From Actinomycetes bacterium (GTDB lineage Bacteria > Actinomycetota > Acidimicrobiia > Acidimicrobiales > RAAP-2): a stretch of 64,000 bases of DNA. The translations under genes were made by a program, and so were the position numbers. The DNA lies in assembly GCA_021827705.1 (NCBI GenBank), contig JAKAUQ010000004.1:62001-126000 (forward strand), read 5' to 3'. Every line of letters begins with the position of its first letter. Position 1 is the first letter of the stretch. Of this stretch, positions 10,203 to 18,858 are shown one piece after another. The notes under the pieces were generated by a model. That model made no database searches. It saw nothing but the letters and a program-made list of their open reading frames with translations, and was not told the origin of the DNA.

Positions 10203-10415
10203 GTGGACGATGGTCGGTCGCAACCGGTCTGGGGCTTGCGCGCAGTGCCGACGGTCGGAGTCCTCCGGGGAGAGATGGCTGAGACGGCGGTGGAGGCCAG
10301 CGAGGTGGCAGCCCTCCCGCCAGTCCGCGAGTGCGCTCGCGAGCTCGACGAGCGTCGTCCAGCCCGGGTGATCGAGCAGTTCGATCGGGACCGAGCCCCC
10401 AGAGGCTTCCGGGGA
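10203..10415 (-). pseudogene. IS3-family transposase C-terminal relic
   Basis: On the minus strand, about 65 codons read IELLDHPGWTTLVELASAL, ADWREGCHLAGLHRR and LSHLSPEDSDRRH. This follows, almost position by position, the end of IS3-type orfB transposases (ELLxRxxWxTxxEL..AIFxWIE..YN..RRHSxxGxLSPxDFE). The tyrosine, asparagine and last catalytic region are eroded. Upstream, the ExFWGS-like segment is split between frames (SGGS in one, SLWG in the next), indicating a frameshift. No inverted repeats are recognisable. It lies just inside the tRNA-Ala repeat. Confidence 0.5.
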
Positions 10416-10688
10416 GGATCGTCGTGGCGGGCCCCGAGGTGTCCACGGAGCCAACCACGTCGCGGTCGCCCGCTCTCGTGTCCTGACCGCTGCGCCTCGG
10501 CTCGCCGTTGTTCGGCGCAGGTCGGCTGGGTGGTGTGGGACGTGCGAGTCTGCGAGCACGGCCCAGCTGTCCCGTGGGTGTTTTTCTGACCCGGAACAGG
10601 TCAGGTCGGCCCTGATCGCCCACCAGCCGGTGAGGCCCCTAGGCTGGGGTGAGACTTCGGAAGTTGGTGCGTCCTCAGGGGGCTTGGA

Positions 10689-11333
10689 GTGCCACAAGTG
10701 GTCCGTGTGCACAATTTCATGGTGTCGAGCGATGGCTACGGCTCCGGTGTCGGGCAGAGTCTGGAGCACCCCTTCGGTCACGCGAACCCGGACGATCTCT
10801 TTGCGTGGGCTGAAGCGACCGCGCACTGGGTCAACCGGACTGAACCCGGGGGAACCTACGGTCTGGACGACTTCTGCACTCGCGACTTCACCTGGAACAT
10901 CGGTGCCGAAATCATGGGGCGCAACAAGTTTGGCCCCCAGCGCGGACCGTGGGAAGACCTTGACTGGGAAGGGTGGTGGGGCGAGGACACGCCGTTCCAT
11001 ACGCCGGTGTTTGTCCTCACCCATCACGTCCGCCCTTCCCTAACCTTGGGGGACACCACGTTCCACTTTCGCAATGCGTCCCCTCAGGACGTGCTCGCGG
11101 AGGCGTTGGAGGCAGCCGATGGCAAAGATGTCCGCATCGGCGGTGGTGTGGCCACGGTGCGCGAGTTTCTCGATGCCGATCTCATCGACCAGATGCAATT
11201 CACGCTCACGCCCGTCGAGCTCGGTCGCGGCGAAAGGCTCTGGAACAGTCCCGAAGATCTCGTCGACCGCTTCTTCTTGGAGAAGGTACCCAGCCCCAGT
11301 GGCGTGATGCATCTGTTCTTCTGGCGGCGCTAA
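10689..11333 (+). CDS. Dihydrofolate reductase-fold (RibD C-terminal type) protein
   Basis: 214 residues with a DHFR/RibD-C fold signature: an N-terminal VVRVHNFMVSSDGYGSG strand-loop, IMGRNKFGPQRGPW, PVFVLTHHVRP, FHFRNASPQDVLAEA, then VRIGGGVATVREFLDADLIDQ and FTLTPVELGRGERLW. Members are NADPH-dependent reductases of unknown substrate. The sequence is visibly less GC-rich than its neighbours. It lies between two copies of the tRNA-Ala 3' end, so it was probably acquired horizontally. The start is GTG 10689 after a GGA-rich site; GTG 10701 is an alternative. Confidence 0.82.
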   Translation: MPQVVRVHNFMVSSDGYGSGVGQSLEHPFGHANPDDLFAWAEATAHWVNRTEPGGTYGLDDFCTRDFTWNIGAEIMGRNKFGPQRGPWEDLDWEGWWGEDTPFHTPVFVLTHHVRPSLTLGDTTFHFRNASPQDVLAEALEAADGKDVRIGGGVATVREFLDADLIDQMQFTLTPVELGRGERLWNSPEDLVDRFFLEKVPSPSGVMHLFFWRR

Positions 11334-11686
11334 GCGTCCAGGCGGTGAGACCACGGTTCACAGCGTTGAGGGGCCACCCAACACCCTCCGGCTTGCCGAC
11401 GGGGGACGGGTTTCTCGGCGAGAGTCAACCGCAGTCACCTGCGACCTCGCACCGTGGGATGAGCAGTCTTGCCCAACCCCGTCACGGCAATCCTGGGCAC
11501 CCTCGAGGGTTCCCGGGGTCGCCTCATGGCGTTGTCGATGAGGCCTAACCGCTCGGCTGCATCGAGCAACGGAACCCTCCGAAAAGACGAACTCGCAGCG
11601 TGAAGGCGAAGTTCCATCACCTCCACCACGCGTCCGGCCATCTCGCAGTGGCCCCCGGGCGCCGTCGTCGGCGACCTGCGTCGGCT
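11334..11686. other. Gene-free remnant with attR-like repeat
   Basis: No convincing open frame on either strand. The stretch holds the second copy of the tRNA-Ala 3' end at 11614-11627 and otherwise looks like decayed sequence of the small islet. Confidence 0.5.
11614..11627 (+). repeat. attR-like copy of tRNA-Ala 3' end
   Basis: Exact repeat of 10168-10181, followed by A so that this copy continues into a full CCA. It marks the probable distal border of a ~1.45 kb inserted segment. Confidence 0.6.
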
Positions 11687-12247
11687 TCAGGGCGTGTCGT
11701 CGAGCCACTGGACGATCGCGCGCGTGACGTCCACGTGTACCTCAGCCGTGCGCACGGCGTCGGGCACGAACATGCCGTGGTCGGCGCCATAGATCTGGAC
11801 GACGTCGCCGCCAGTGGCGCGCGCGGTCTCGAGGTCCCAGGCGGGATCGCTGCTGCCGCCCACGAGCAGCTGGCGCCCCGTGCTGCGGGTCATCGCCTCG
11901 ACGACGTCGGGTCGGTGCAGGAGCGGCGTCAGCCAGATCGCGTCGTAGCCGTGTCGGGTCGCGTAGTCCGCGCTGCAGGTGCCCAGGGACTTGCCGATGA
12001 CCAGCACCCGGCCGTCGAACCCTCCCACCGCCTCGCGCAACTGGGCTCCCACCCAGCCCGTCGTGGCGCGGTGGTCGAGGACCGGTACCTGCCACGACAC
12101 CGCGCGCACGCGCCACCCGCGCTGGCGCACCGCATGACCCGCGAAGGTGAGCAGCGGCATGGTGGTCGGGTAGTTCTGGCCGGGCAGCAGCACGGCGAGC
12201 CCGATGGGGTGGCGCGTGTCGTCGGGCCAGTCGGTGTACTCGCTCAT
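11687..12247 (-). CDS. Alpha/beta-hydrolase-fold protein
   Basis: 186 residues. Hydrolase-fold features: VLLPGQNYPTTMPLL after the first strand, the nucleophile-elbow-like VIGKSLGTCSADYA (Ser in GKSLG), a late LVGGSSDPAWD with Asp, and YGADHGMFVP with the candidate catalytic His. It looks like a short dienelactone-hydrolase or KANL3/Tex30-type enzyme, substrate unknown. The frame is open upstream to 12457, but that part is the antisense/other-frame shadow of the next small gene. ATG 12247 is preferred, with a GGAAGG-like site upstream. Confidence 0.8.
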   Translation of the reverse strand: MSEYTDWPDDTRHPIGLAVLLPGQNYPTTMPLLTFAGHAVRQRGWRVRAVSWQVPVLDHRATTGWVGAQLREAVGGFDGRVLVIGKSLGTCSADYATRHGYDAIWLTPLLHRPDVVEAMTRSTGRQLLVGGSSDPAWDLETARATGGDVVQIYGADHGMFVPDAVRTAEVHVDVTRAIVQWLDDTP

Positions 12248-12323
12248 TTTGGGAGCCTTCCCTCGGCGCCGCCAGCCTACGTACCTGCGCGCTGGCACCC
12301 CCGATGCGCCCGCCCCGGTTGTG

Positions 12324-12479
12324 CTAGCGCCGGTGACGCCTCTGGTGACGCAGACGCAGGTTCGTGAACAGGTCGGCGACCGCCGCGAAGAGGAGCGCGA
12401 GCCCAAAGATGAAGCCGATAGCCAAGAGGAATCGGATCTGCGAGACGAAGCTCGCACCGTAGTACGAGGTGGGGTCCAC
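12324..12479 (-). CDS. Small single-pass membrane protein, 51 residues
   Basis: Small frame not overlapping any better gene. It starts with GTG at 12479 (MDPTSYYGASFVSQ) and ends with TAG at 12324. Residues about 17-41 form one clear membrane helix (IRFLLAIGFIFGLALLFAA), followed by a very basic tail (LRLRHQRRHRR), so N-out/C-in by the positive-inside rule. AAGGA lies immediately upstream of GTG, closer than usual. It precedes the hydrolase gene on the same strand by 76 bases and could share a transcript. Function unknown. Confidence 0.6.
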   Translation of the reverse strand: MDPTSYYGASFVSQIRFLLAIGFIFGLALLFAAVADLFTNLRLRHQRRHRR

Positions 12480-12626
12480 GTCCTTGTTCTAGCAGCGTGC
12501 CCCGGTCCGCGCGCCCACGTACTGGCCTGAGGGGCAGGCCCCCACGCCCCCGTCGCGCCGGGCGGGTGTCGTGCAGGGGCCGGGGACCTTTATGTTGGGC
12601 GGTGGACTCACCCCGAGAGGAGCACC

Positions 12627-13193
12627 ATGACCACGACCAACCTGCCCTCGAGCCTCACGGGCGCCTACACGCTCGACCCGGCGCACACCCGGATCGGGTT
12701 CGTGGCGCGTCACGCCATGGTGACCAAGGTGCGTGGATCGTTCAACGAGTTCACGGGCTCGGGCTACCTCGACGCCGAGAACCCGGGGAACTCCCACGTG
12801 GAGCTGACGATCACCGCGGCGAGCATCGACACCCGCAACGCGGACCGAGATGCCCACCTGCGCTCCAACGACTTCTTCGACATGGAGACCTATCCCCAGA
12901 TCACGTTCTCCTCGACGGCGATCGTGCAGACCGCCGACGCGACCTTCCAGGTGACCGGTGACTTGACCATCAAGGGCGTCACGCGACCCGTCACGATCGA
13001 CTTCGACTACAGCGGTGCCGCCGTGGACCCCTACGGCAACCAGCGCATCGGCTTCGAGGGCTCGACGAGTGTCAATCGCAAGGACTGGGGGGTCAACTGG
13101 AACGCGGCGCTCGAGGCCGGCGGCGTGCTGGTCAGCGAGAACGTCACCTTGGAGTTCGAGGTCTCCGCGATCCGCAACGCCACGACCGCCTGA
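12627..13193 (+). CDS. YceI-family lipid-binding protein
   Basis: 188 residues. A lipocalin-like beta-barrel family that binds polyisoprenoids or other amphiphiles. The pattern is complete: GAYTLDPAHTRIGFVARHAMVTKVRGSF at the start, then SHVELTITAASIDTRNADRDAHLRSNDFFD, FSSTAI and GDLTIKGVTRPVTIDFD. No signal peptide is visible, so it is probably cytoplasmic. A GAGAGGAGC ribosome site precedes the ATG. Confidence 0.93.
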   Translation: MTTTNLPSSLTGAYTLDPAHTRIGFVARHAMVTKVRGSFNEFTGSGYLDAENPGNSHVELTITAASIDTRNADRDAHLRSNDFFDMETYPQITFSSTAIVQTADATFQVTGDLTIKGVTRPVTIDFDYSGAAVDPYGNQRIGFEGSTSVNRKDWGVNWNAALEAGGVLVSENVTLEFEVSAIRNATTA

Positions 13194-13308
13194 GCGAGTC
13201 GCTCGTCGCACCGGCCCCCGCGGCCCGGCAGGGCGTCCCTAGGCTGGACGCGCCGGGTGATCGGGTCAGCCCGCCCGGCGCCGCGCAGACCACGAGAGGA
13301 GGCGAGCC

Positions 13309-13737
13309 ATGAGTTCACCTGAGGAGCGGGCCAACGAGTCGAATCGGCACGTCATCGAGGAGTTTCGCGCCTCGCGAGGCGAGGTGGGCGGCAGCTTCGC
13401 GGGGGCGCCCCTGCTCTTGCTCCACACGACGGGTGCACGCAGCGGCGAGGAGTGGATCACCCCCGTGATGTACCAGCGCGTCAGCGAGGGCCGAGTGGCG
13501 ATCTTCGCGTCCAAGGGGGGAGCGCCGACCCACCCGGACTGGTACCACAACGTGGTCGCCCACCCCGAGGTCGTCGTGGAGATCGGGGCACAGACCCGAC
13601 CCGCCCGGGCCCGCATCGCACCGCCCGAGGAGCGAGCGGTCATCTGGTCCCGTCAAAAGGAGGACTTCCCGAACTTTGCCGACTACGAGGCGCGAACCGA
13701 CCGGGAGATTCCCGTCGTCATCCTCGAGCTGGCCTGA
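13309..13737 (+). CDS. Deazaflavin (F420)-dependent nitroreductase-family protein (Ddn-like)
   Basis: 142 residues. Split-barrel family of F420H2-dependent reductases. Typical segments are FRASRGEVGGSFAGAPLLLL, HTTGARSGEEWITPVMY, FASKGGAPTHPDWYHNVVAHPEVVVEIG and a C-terminal FADYEARTDREIPVVIL. Family members use reduced F420 to reduce quinones or nitroimidazoles and are confined mostly to F420-making actinobacteria. That supports the taxonomic guess. AGAGGAGG lies just before the ATG. Confidence 0.92.
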   Translation: MSSPEERANESNRHVIEEFRASRGEVGGSFAGAPLLLLHTTGARSGEEWITPVMYQRVSEGRVAIFASKGGAPTHPDWYHNVVAHPEVVVEIGAQTRPARARIAPPEERAVIWSRQKEDFPNFADYEARTDREIPVVILELA

Positions 13738-13803
13738 CGCACCGGGCTGACCGTGAGGGCTATGTCCCCGCCGTCACCAGTTACTGACTAGTTTTGGGGT
13801 CCA

Positions 13804-14580
13804 ATGCACGCCGAATCACCCGCAGCGCTCCTGCGCCTCGATGCCGTCTCGGTGGACTTCGGGGGCCTGCACGCGCTGCGCGACGTGTCGTTCTCGGTCG
13901 AGCCCGGAGAGATCGTGGGGCTCATCGGTCCCAACGGGGCGGGCAAGACGACGGTGTTCAATGTGATCTGCGGGTTCGTCAAGCCGACCCGGGGTCGGGT
14001 CGCGTTCCCCAGATCGGGCCTCCATGACCTGCGACCGAGCCAACTGGCTCGAGCGGGTGTGGCGCGCACCCTGCAGGGGGTGGGCCTCTTTCCCCACTGC
14101 AGCGTGCTCGAGAACGTGATGGCCGGCGGTCACCTGCGCCCCGGGGGAACCTTCGGAGACGCTCTGGTGGCCACCTCGCGCGGCGTGCGCTCGGAGCGCC
14201 AGTTGCGCCAGGACGCCCTGGCGCTGCTCGAGCGCCTGGGGGTCGCCGACCACGCGGCCCGCTTCCCGAGCGCCATACCCTACGGCGTGGCCAAGAAGGT
14301 GTCGCTGGCGCGTGCCCTGATGAGCAACCCGCAGCTCCTGCTGCTCGACGAGCCCGCCTCCGGCCTCGACGAGGCCGAGCTGGAGCAGTTCGCCGCCGAG
14401 ATCACCTCGCTGCGCGCGCAGATGGGCATCCTGCTGGTCGAGCACGACATGGAGTTCGTCATGCCGCTGGTGGACCGCCTGGTGGTGCTGAACTTCGGCG
14501 AGGTGATCGCCGCGGGCCCGCCGGCCGAGGTGCGCCACCACGCCCAGGTGGTCGCCGCGTATCTGGGAGTGGACGAGTGA
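13804..14580 (+). CDS. livG: Branched-chain amino acid-type ABC transporter, ATPase (LivG)
   Basis: 258 residues. First ATPase of a HAAT-family importer. Walker A GPNGAGKTT is at residues 42-50; Walker B is LLLLDEPASGLDEAE. The signature region reads IPYGVAKKVSLARAL, normal for LivG-type subunits, which lack a classic LSGGQ. It heads a five-gene operon with 4-, 1- and 1-base overlaps between its first four genes. A TAGTTT -10 candidate lies at 13789-13794. True substrates of such systems range from Leu/Ile/Val to amides, urea and aromatic compounds. Confidence 0.93.
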   Translation: MHAESPAALLRLDAVSVDFGGLHALRDVSFSVEPGEIVGLIGPNGAGKTTVFNVICGFVKPTRGRVAFPRSGLHDLRPSQLARAGVARTLQGVGLFPHCSVLENVMAGGHLRPGGTFGDALVATSRGVRSERQLRQDALALLERLGVADHAARFPSAIPYGVAKKVSLARALMSNPQLLLLDEPASGLDEAELEQFAAEITSLRAQMGILLVEHDMEFVMPLVDRLVVLNFGEVIAAGPPAEVRHHAQVVAAYLGVDE

Positions 14581-15293
14581 TCGGGGTGTCGGGGCTCTCG
14601 GTCGCCTACGGCGCCGTGCAGGCCCTGCGCGACGTGACCTTCGAGGCCGAGCCCGGCAAGATCACTGCCGTCTTGGGCGCGAACGGTGCTGGAAAGACCA
14701 CCTTGCTGCGCACGATCAGCGGACTGGTCAAGCCGCGCGCGGGCGTGGTGACGCTCGAGGGCCAGACCCTTACGGGCACCCACGCCGAGGACATCGTGCG
14801 CCGCGGGGTGGGCCACGTCCCCGAGGGCCGCGGCGTCATCGGCGAGTTCAGTGTCGAGGAGAACCTGCGCCTCGGGGCGCTCATCGCCCACCGGGGCCGC
14901 AGCGGGCGCCGCGAGGCGCTCGAGCGCCAGTACACGCTGTTCCCCGTGCTCGGCGAGCGCCGGCGCCAGCCGGCGGCGACCCTCTCGGGCGGCGAGCGCC
15001 AGATGCTGGCCATGGCCCGCGCCCTGATCGCCCAGCCGCGCGTCCTGCTGCTCGACGAGCCCTCCCTCGGTCTGGCCCCGCTGGTGACCGCGGACCTGAT
15101 GCACACGATCAGCGAGCTGTGTGCGGCCTCGGGCCTGACCGTGATCCTGGTCGAGCAGAACGCCAAGTCCGCGCTGCGCATCGCCGACCACGCCGTCGTC
15201 CTCTACGTGGGCCGCGTGGTGGCCAACGACCGCGCCGCCGTGGTGGCGGGCGACGAGCGGCTGCGCCAGTACTACCTCGGGCTGGTGGAGTAG
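14577..15293 (+). CDS. livF: Branched-chain amino acid-type ABC transporter, ATPase (LivF)
   Basis: 238 residues. Second ATPase of the same importer. Walker A GANGAGKTT, signature LSGGERQMLAMARAL, Walker B VLLLDEPSLGLAPLV and the H-loop region VILVEQNAKSALRIAD are all intact. The GTG start overlaps the livG stop by 4 bases, so the two ATPases are probably made in equal amounts and form a heterodimer. Confidence 0.93.
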   Translation: MIGVSGLSVAYGAVQALRDVTFEAEPGKITAVLGANGAGKTTLLRTISGLVKPRAGVVTLEGQTLTGTHAEDIVRRGVGHVPEGRGVIGEFSVEENLRLGALIAHRGRSGRREALERQYTLFPVLGERRRQPAATLSGGERQMLAMARALIAQPRVLLLDEPSLGLAPLVTADLMHTISELCAASGLTVILVEQNAKSALRIADHAVVLYVGRVVANDRAAVVAGDERLRQYYLGLVE

Positions 15294-16192
15294 TGGACGC
15301 CTTCTGGACCTCGCGCGTGATGTCCGACATCCTGGGCGGGCTGACCAACGGGGTCATCTACGCGCTGGTTGCCCTCAGCCTGGTGCTGATCTGGCGCTCG
15401 ACGCGCATCTTGAACTTCGCCCAAGGCGCCATGGCCATGCTGGCCGCGTACGTGGGGTTCGCGGTGCTGGCGCCCTCGACCAACTACTGGGTGTCCATGG
15501 CGGTGGCCATCGTGGCGGGCGTCGTGCTCGGTGGGCTGACCGAGCGCACCGTCGTGCGCACGCTCTACGGCAAGCCCGAGATCAACCCGGTGGTCGCGAT
15601 GGTGGGATTCTTGCTGGTGCTCGAGTCGGTGGCCGCCGCGATCTGGTCGACGACCGAGCGGAGCCTGCCCACACCCTTCTCGATCATCGACTGGCAGCTG
15701 GCGGGCCGGCCCGTGGCGATGTCGCCCTTCGCCCTCTACGAGGTCGTTACCGCGATCGTGGTGATGGCCGTCGTGGCGATCGTCTTCCAGTTCACCTCCC
15801 TCGGGCTCCAACTGCGCGCCGCGGCCCTGAACCCGGAGGTGTCGCGCCTGCTCGGGGTGCGCGTCACGCGGATGTTGACCCTGGGCTGGATGCTGGCCTC
15901 GGGGGTGGGTGCGGTCACCGCCGTGCTGGTGGCGTCCAACTACTTCACCGGGCTGACTCCCACCACCATGGACGGGGTCTTCGCCTTCGGATTCATCGCC
16001 GCCGCGGTGGGCGGTCTCGACAGCCCGGTTGGCGCGCTGGTGGCCGGCGTACTGCTCGGCGTGGCCTTCCAGTTCGTGGGCGACTTCATCAACTCGAACG
16101 CCATCATCCTGGTGGCGCTGGGCCTGCTGATCGTGTCGCTGATGGTCCGCCCGAGCGGGCTGTTTACCCGGCGCACGGAACGGAGGGTCTGA
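15293..16192 (+). CDS. livH: Branched-chain amino acid-type ABC transporter, permease (LivH)
   Basis: 299 residues, about eight membrane segments. The N-terminal LGGLTNGVIYALVALSLVLIWRSTRILNFAQGAMAMLAAY is the LivH hallmark, and LLGVRVTRMLTLGWMLASG near the C-terminus is the coupling loop. GTG 15293 overlaps the last base of livF (TAGTG). The frame is open 174 bases further upstream inside livF, but the family N-terminus begins here. Confidence 0.93.
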   Translation: MDAFWTSRVMSDILGGLTNGVIYALVALSLVLIWRSTRILNFAQGAMAMLAAYVGFAVLAPSTNYWVSMAVAIVAGVVLGGLTERTVVRTLYGKPEINPVVAMVGFLLVLESVAAAIWSTTERSLPTPFSIIDWQLAGRPVAMSPFALYEVVTAIVVMAVVAIVFQFTSLGLQLRAAALNPEVSRLLGVRVTRMLTLGWMLASGVGAVTAVLVASNYFTGLTPTTMDGVFAFGFIAAAVGGLDSPVGALVAGVLLGVAFQFVGDFINSNAIILVALGLLIVSLMVRPSGLFTRRTERRV

Positions 16193-17367
16193 TGGCGGCG
16201 CGCATCTCGGCGATCGCGGTGGCGCTGGTCGCGGCGGTGGCGGTCGTCGCCCTGGGCGTGCCGACGGCGGGTCTGCGCGTCGTCCTGGCCGTGATCGCCG
16301 CCCTCGGCGTGGCGGCCGTGGCCGCCCTGACCAGCGCGCGGGTTCGCCGCGAGCACCCGGTCGTGGCGCGAACGCTGATCACCGTGGTCGTCGTCGCGGT
16401 GTCCCTGATCGGCACGGCGCGACTCGGCTCGAATGTGGATACCGACCTGTCCCTCGGTGCGGCCATGACGATCGTGCTGCTCGGCCTCTCCTTCCTCACG
16501 GGGTCCTCGGGGCAGATCTCGCTCGGCAACGGGGCCTTCATGGGTGTGGGTGCCTTCACGGTGGCGATCTGGGCCAACCATCATCACTCCAGCCCCCTGA
16601 TCCTCGTCCTGGTGCTGGCCGTGATGGCCGGCGCGGCCGTCGGATTCCTGCTCGGCCTGCCCGCCACGCGGCTGCGCGGTCCCTACCTGGCCGGGATGAC
16701 CCTGGCCTTCGCCGTGGCCTTCAGCGCGATCCTCAACGTCTTTGGCTCCTGGACCGGGGGCGACTCCGGTCTCCAGCTGCCCAACGCCGAGAACGCCCCG
16801 CCCTGGCTGACCCGTCTGTACCCGGCGAGCACGGCGTCGCTCAGCGTCAACAGCGTGTGGCTGGCCAGCCTGACGGTCGTGGCCGCGGGCATCGCCCTGT
16901 TCTTCATGTCCAACCTGTTCGCCTCCCGCTTCGGTCGCGCGATGCGCCTGGTGCGCGACAACGACGTCGCCGCTGAGCTGGTGGGCATCTCGCTCCCGCG
17001 CGCCCGCGTCACGGCCTTCGTGATCTCGGCCGCCTACGCCGCCCTCGGGGGAGGCCTGTGGACCATCGTCAACAACGCCGTGACGCCGTCGACCTACGGG
17101 TTCGCCCTGTCGGTGACCATCTTGTCCCTGGTCGTGATCGGCGGCATCGGCACGATTCCGGGCGCCATCATCGGCGGTCTGATCTACGCCTTCTCCAACA
17201 GCGCCATCGGCTGGATCACCGCGCACACCGGGCTGAGCCCCCAGGGCAACGTCGCCAGCCAGCTCAACGGCATCATCTTCGGGGCGCTGCTGGTGCTGAC
17301 CATCATCTTCGCGCCGCTCGGCATCAGCGGGGCGCTGCGGCGCCTGTGGGCTCGGCGCACCTGGTGA
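16192..17367 (+). CDS. livM: Branched-chain amino acid-type ABC transporter, permease (LivM)
   Basis: 391 residues, about ten membrane segments. LivM hallmarks: GLSFLTGSSGQISLGNGAFMGVGAF, GLPATRLRGPYLAGMTLAFA and a C-terminal coupling loop (VRDNDVAAELVGISLPRARVTAFVISAAYA). Compared with many LivM proteins it carries an extra N-terminal pair of hydrophobic helices (about residues 5-40). ATG overlaps the livH stop by one base. Confidence 0.93.
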   Translation: MAARISAIAVALVAAVAVVALGVPTAGLRVVLAVIAALGVAAVAALTSARVRREHPVVARTLITVVVVAVSLIGTARLGSNVDTDLSLGAAMTIVLLGLSFLTGSSGQISLGNGAFMGVGAFTVAIWANHHHSSPLILVLVLAVMAGAAVGFLLGLPATRLRGPYLAGMTLAFAVAFSAILNVFGSWTGGDSGLQLPNAENAPPWLTRLYPASTASLSVNSVWLASLTVVAAGIALFFMSNLFASRFGRAMRLVRDNDVAAELVGISLPRARVTAFVISAAYAALGGGLWTIVNNAVTPSTYGFALSVTILSLVVIGGIGTIPGAIIGGLIYAFSNSAIGWITAHTGLSPQGNVASQLNGIIFGALLVLTIIFAPLGISGALRRLWARRTW

Positions 17368-17462
17368 CTTGCCACGTCCCGGCGGTGCGGTTAGGGTCAC
17401 GTCGAAGGCTTACGCGACAGTAAGGCGGACAACGGCCACCACGTGGCCAGGGGGGAGTAACT

Positions 17463-18800
17463 GTGGTGAGAACTCGTCGCATCACGATCGGGGGCGCCGT
17501 GGTGTCCCTCGTTCTGGGCATGGTGATGGCCAGCGGGGGACTGGCTCAGGGGGCACCGCCGAAGGTGCCCGGCGTCACGGCCAAGCAGGTCACGATTGGC
17601 GCGACCGTTCCCCTCACGGGCATCGCGGCGCAGGGCTACAGCGAGGTCGCCAAGGCGGCCAACGCCGTGTTCACCTGGGTCAACCAGCACGGCGGGGTCA
17701 ACGGACGCCACATCAAGTACGTCATCAAGGACGACTGCTACGGCACGCCGGGATTCGGCTGCACGGGCAATCCCAACACCGTCGCCCTGACCAAGCAGCT
17801 GATCGCCCTGCCCGTGTTCGCCACGGTCGGGTCGCTCGGCACGCCGACCCAGGACTCGGTACGCGCGCTGCTCAAGGCGAACCACGTGCCCCAGCTGTTC
17901 GTGAACTCGGGCTCCAAGGACTGGAACAACCCGAAGGTCTACCCGGGCCTGTTCGGGTGGCAGACGAGCTACACCGTCGAGAGCAAGATCCTGGGCCAGT
18001 ACATGCTGGCGCACTTCTCGGGCCAGAAGGTCTGCTTCCTCGGCCAGCACGATGACTTTGGCGCTGACGGGCTGCTCGGCCTCCAAGACGTCGGCGTCAA
18101 CCCGATCGACTCGGTCATGTACGACGTCGCGAGCCTGGTGACGGGCGGCGCGGGCTACTTCACGCCCTTCATCGCCAAGTTCCAGGCCGAGGGCTGCAAG
18201 GTCGTCTACCTGGACACGATCCCCGGAGCCACCGATGCGGCGCTCGGCAACGCCCTCGCGCTGGGCTACCACCCCCAGTGGGTGATCTCGAGCGTGGGCG
18301 CTGACGCGGTCACCGTGGACGCGGCCTTTGCCGGCAAGCCGTTCCCGGACCCCGAGATCGGGGCCATCTCCTTTAGCTACCTGCCCGCCAGCCTCGACAC
18401 CAACGTGTGGAACGGCTGGATGCGCGAGATCCTGCTCAATGACAAGGCGGACTTCCCGAACTTCACCGCCACGTCGCCCATCGACGGCAACATGGCCTAC
18501 GGCATCGGCTGGGGCGTCGCCTTCGTCGAGGCGCTGCGGGCGGCGGGGAGGAACTTCACGCGCGCCAGCTTCCTGCACACGCTGATCACGACGTCCTTCC
18601 AGACTCCGGCCCTCGTCCCGCTGCGCTACACGGCGACCAACCACCAAGGCCTCCTGGGCGGCTACATCATCCAGGTGCGCAGCGCCAGCTCGACGGGCGT
18701 GCTGGACAAGACCGTCTTCGTGACGACGTCGGCGGCCAAGTCACCAGTCACCATCACCTCGAAGTTGAGCACCAGCATTCCCAACTGGCTGCTCCATTAG
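17463..18800 (+). CDS. livK: Branched-chain amino acid-type ABC transporter, substrate-binding protein
   Basis: 445 residues. Periplasmic-binding-protein fold type I. A Sec signal covers residues 1-31 (basic MVRTRR, then VVSLVLGMVMASGG), with no lipobox Cys, so the protein is released or held another way. The mature part opens with PGVTAKQVTIGATVPLTGIAAQGYSEVAKAANAVFTWVNQHGGVNGR, the HAAT pattern. The large size suits amide/urea/aromatic binding as well as amino acids. A 95-base gap after livM holds a 6-bp hairpin (GGCCAC/GTGGCC) just before a GGGGGGAG ribosome site, which could allow separate expression. Confidence 0.9.
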   Translation: MVRTRRITIGGAVVSLVLGMVMASGGLAQGAPPKVPGVTAKQVTIGATVPLTGIAAQGYSEVAKAANAVFTWVNQHGGVNGRHIKYVIKDDCYGTPGFGCTGNPNTVALTKQLIALPVFATVGSLGTPTQDSVRALLKANHVPQLFVNSGSKDWNNPKVYPGLFGWQTSYTVESKILGQYMLAHFSGQKVCFLGQHDDFGADGLLGLQDVGVNPIDSVMYDVASLVTGGAGYFTPFIAKFQAEGCKVVYLDTIPGATDAALGNALALGYHPQWVISSVGADAVTVDAAFAGKPFPDPEIGAISFSYLPASLDTNVWNGWMREILLNDKADFPNFTATSPIDGNMAYGIGWGVAFVEALRAAGRNFTRASFLHTLITTSFQTPALVPLRYTATNHQGLLGGYIIQVRSASSTGVLDKTVFVTTSAAKSPVTITSKLSTSIPNWLLH

Positions 18801-18814
18801 AGCCACGCGGTACG

Positions 18815-18844
18815 TCACGGCGGGGCCTGCGGGCCCCGCCGTGA
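18815..18844 (+). terminator. Terminator hairpin after the liv operon
   Basis: Perfect 13-bp stem (18815-18827 with 18832-18844) around TGCG, 14 bases after the livK stop. It has no T-run, as is usual in very GC-rich actinobacteria. Confidence 0.65.
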
Positions 18845-18858
18845 CGCGTCTGGGGGAT

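Noticed and set aside
10203-10589. Plus-strand 128-codon frame downstream of the tRNA
   Set aside because: Overlaps the transposase relic read on the other strand, shows no domain pattern and lacks a ribosome site.
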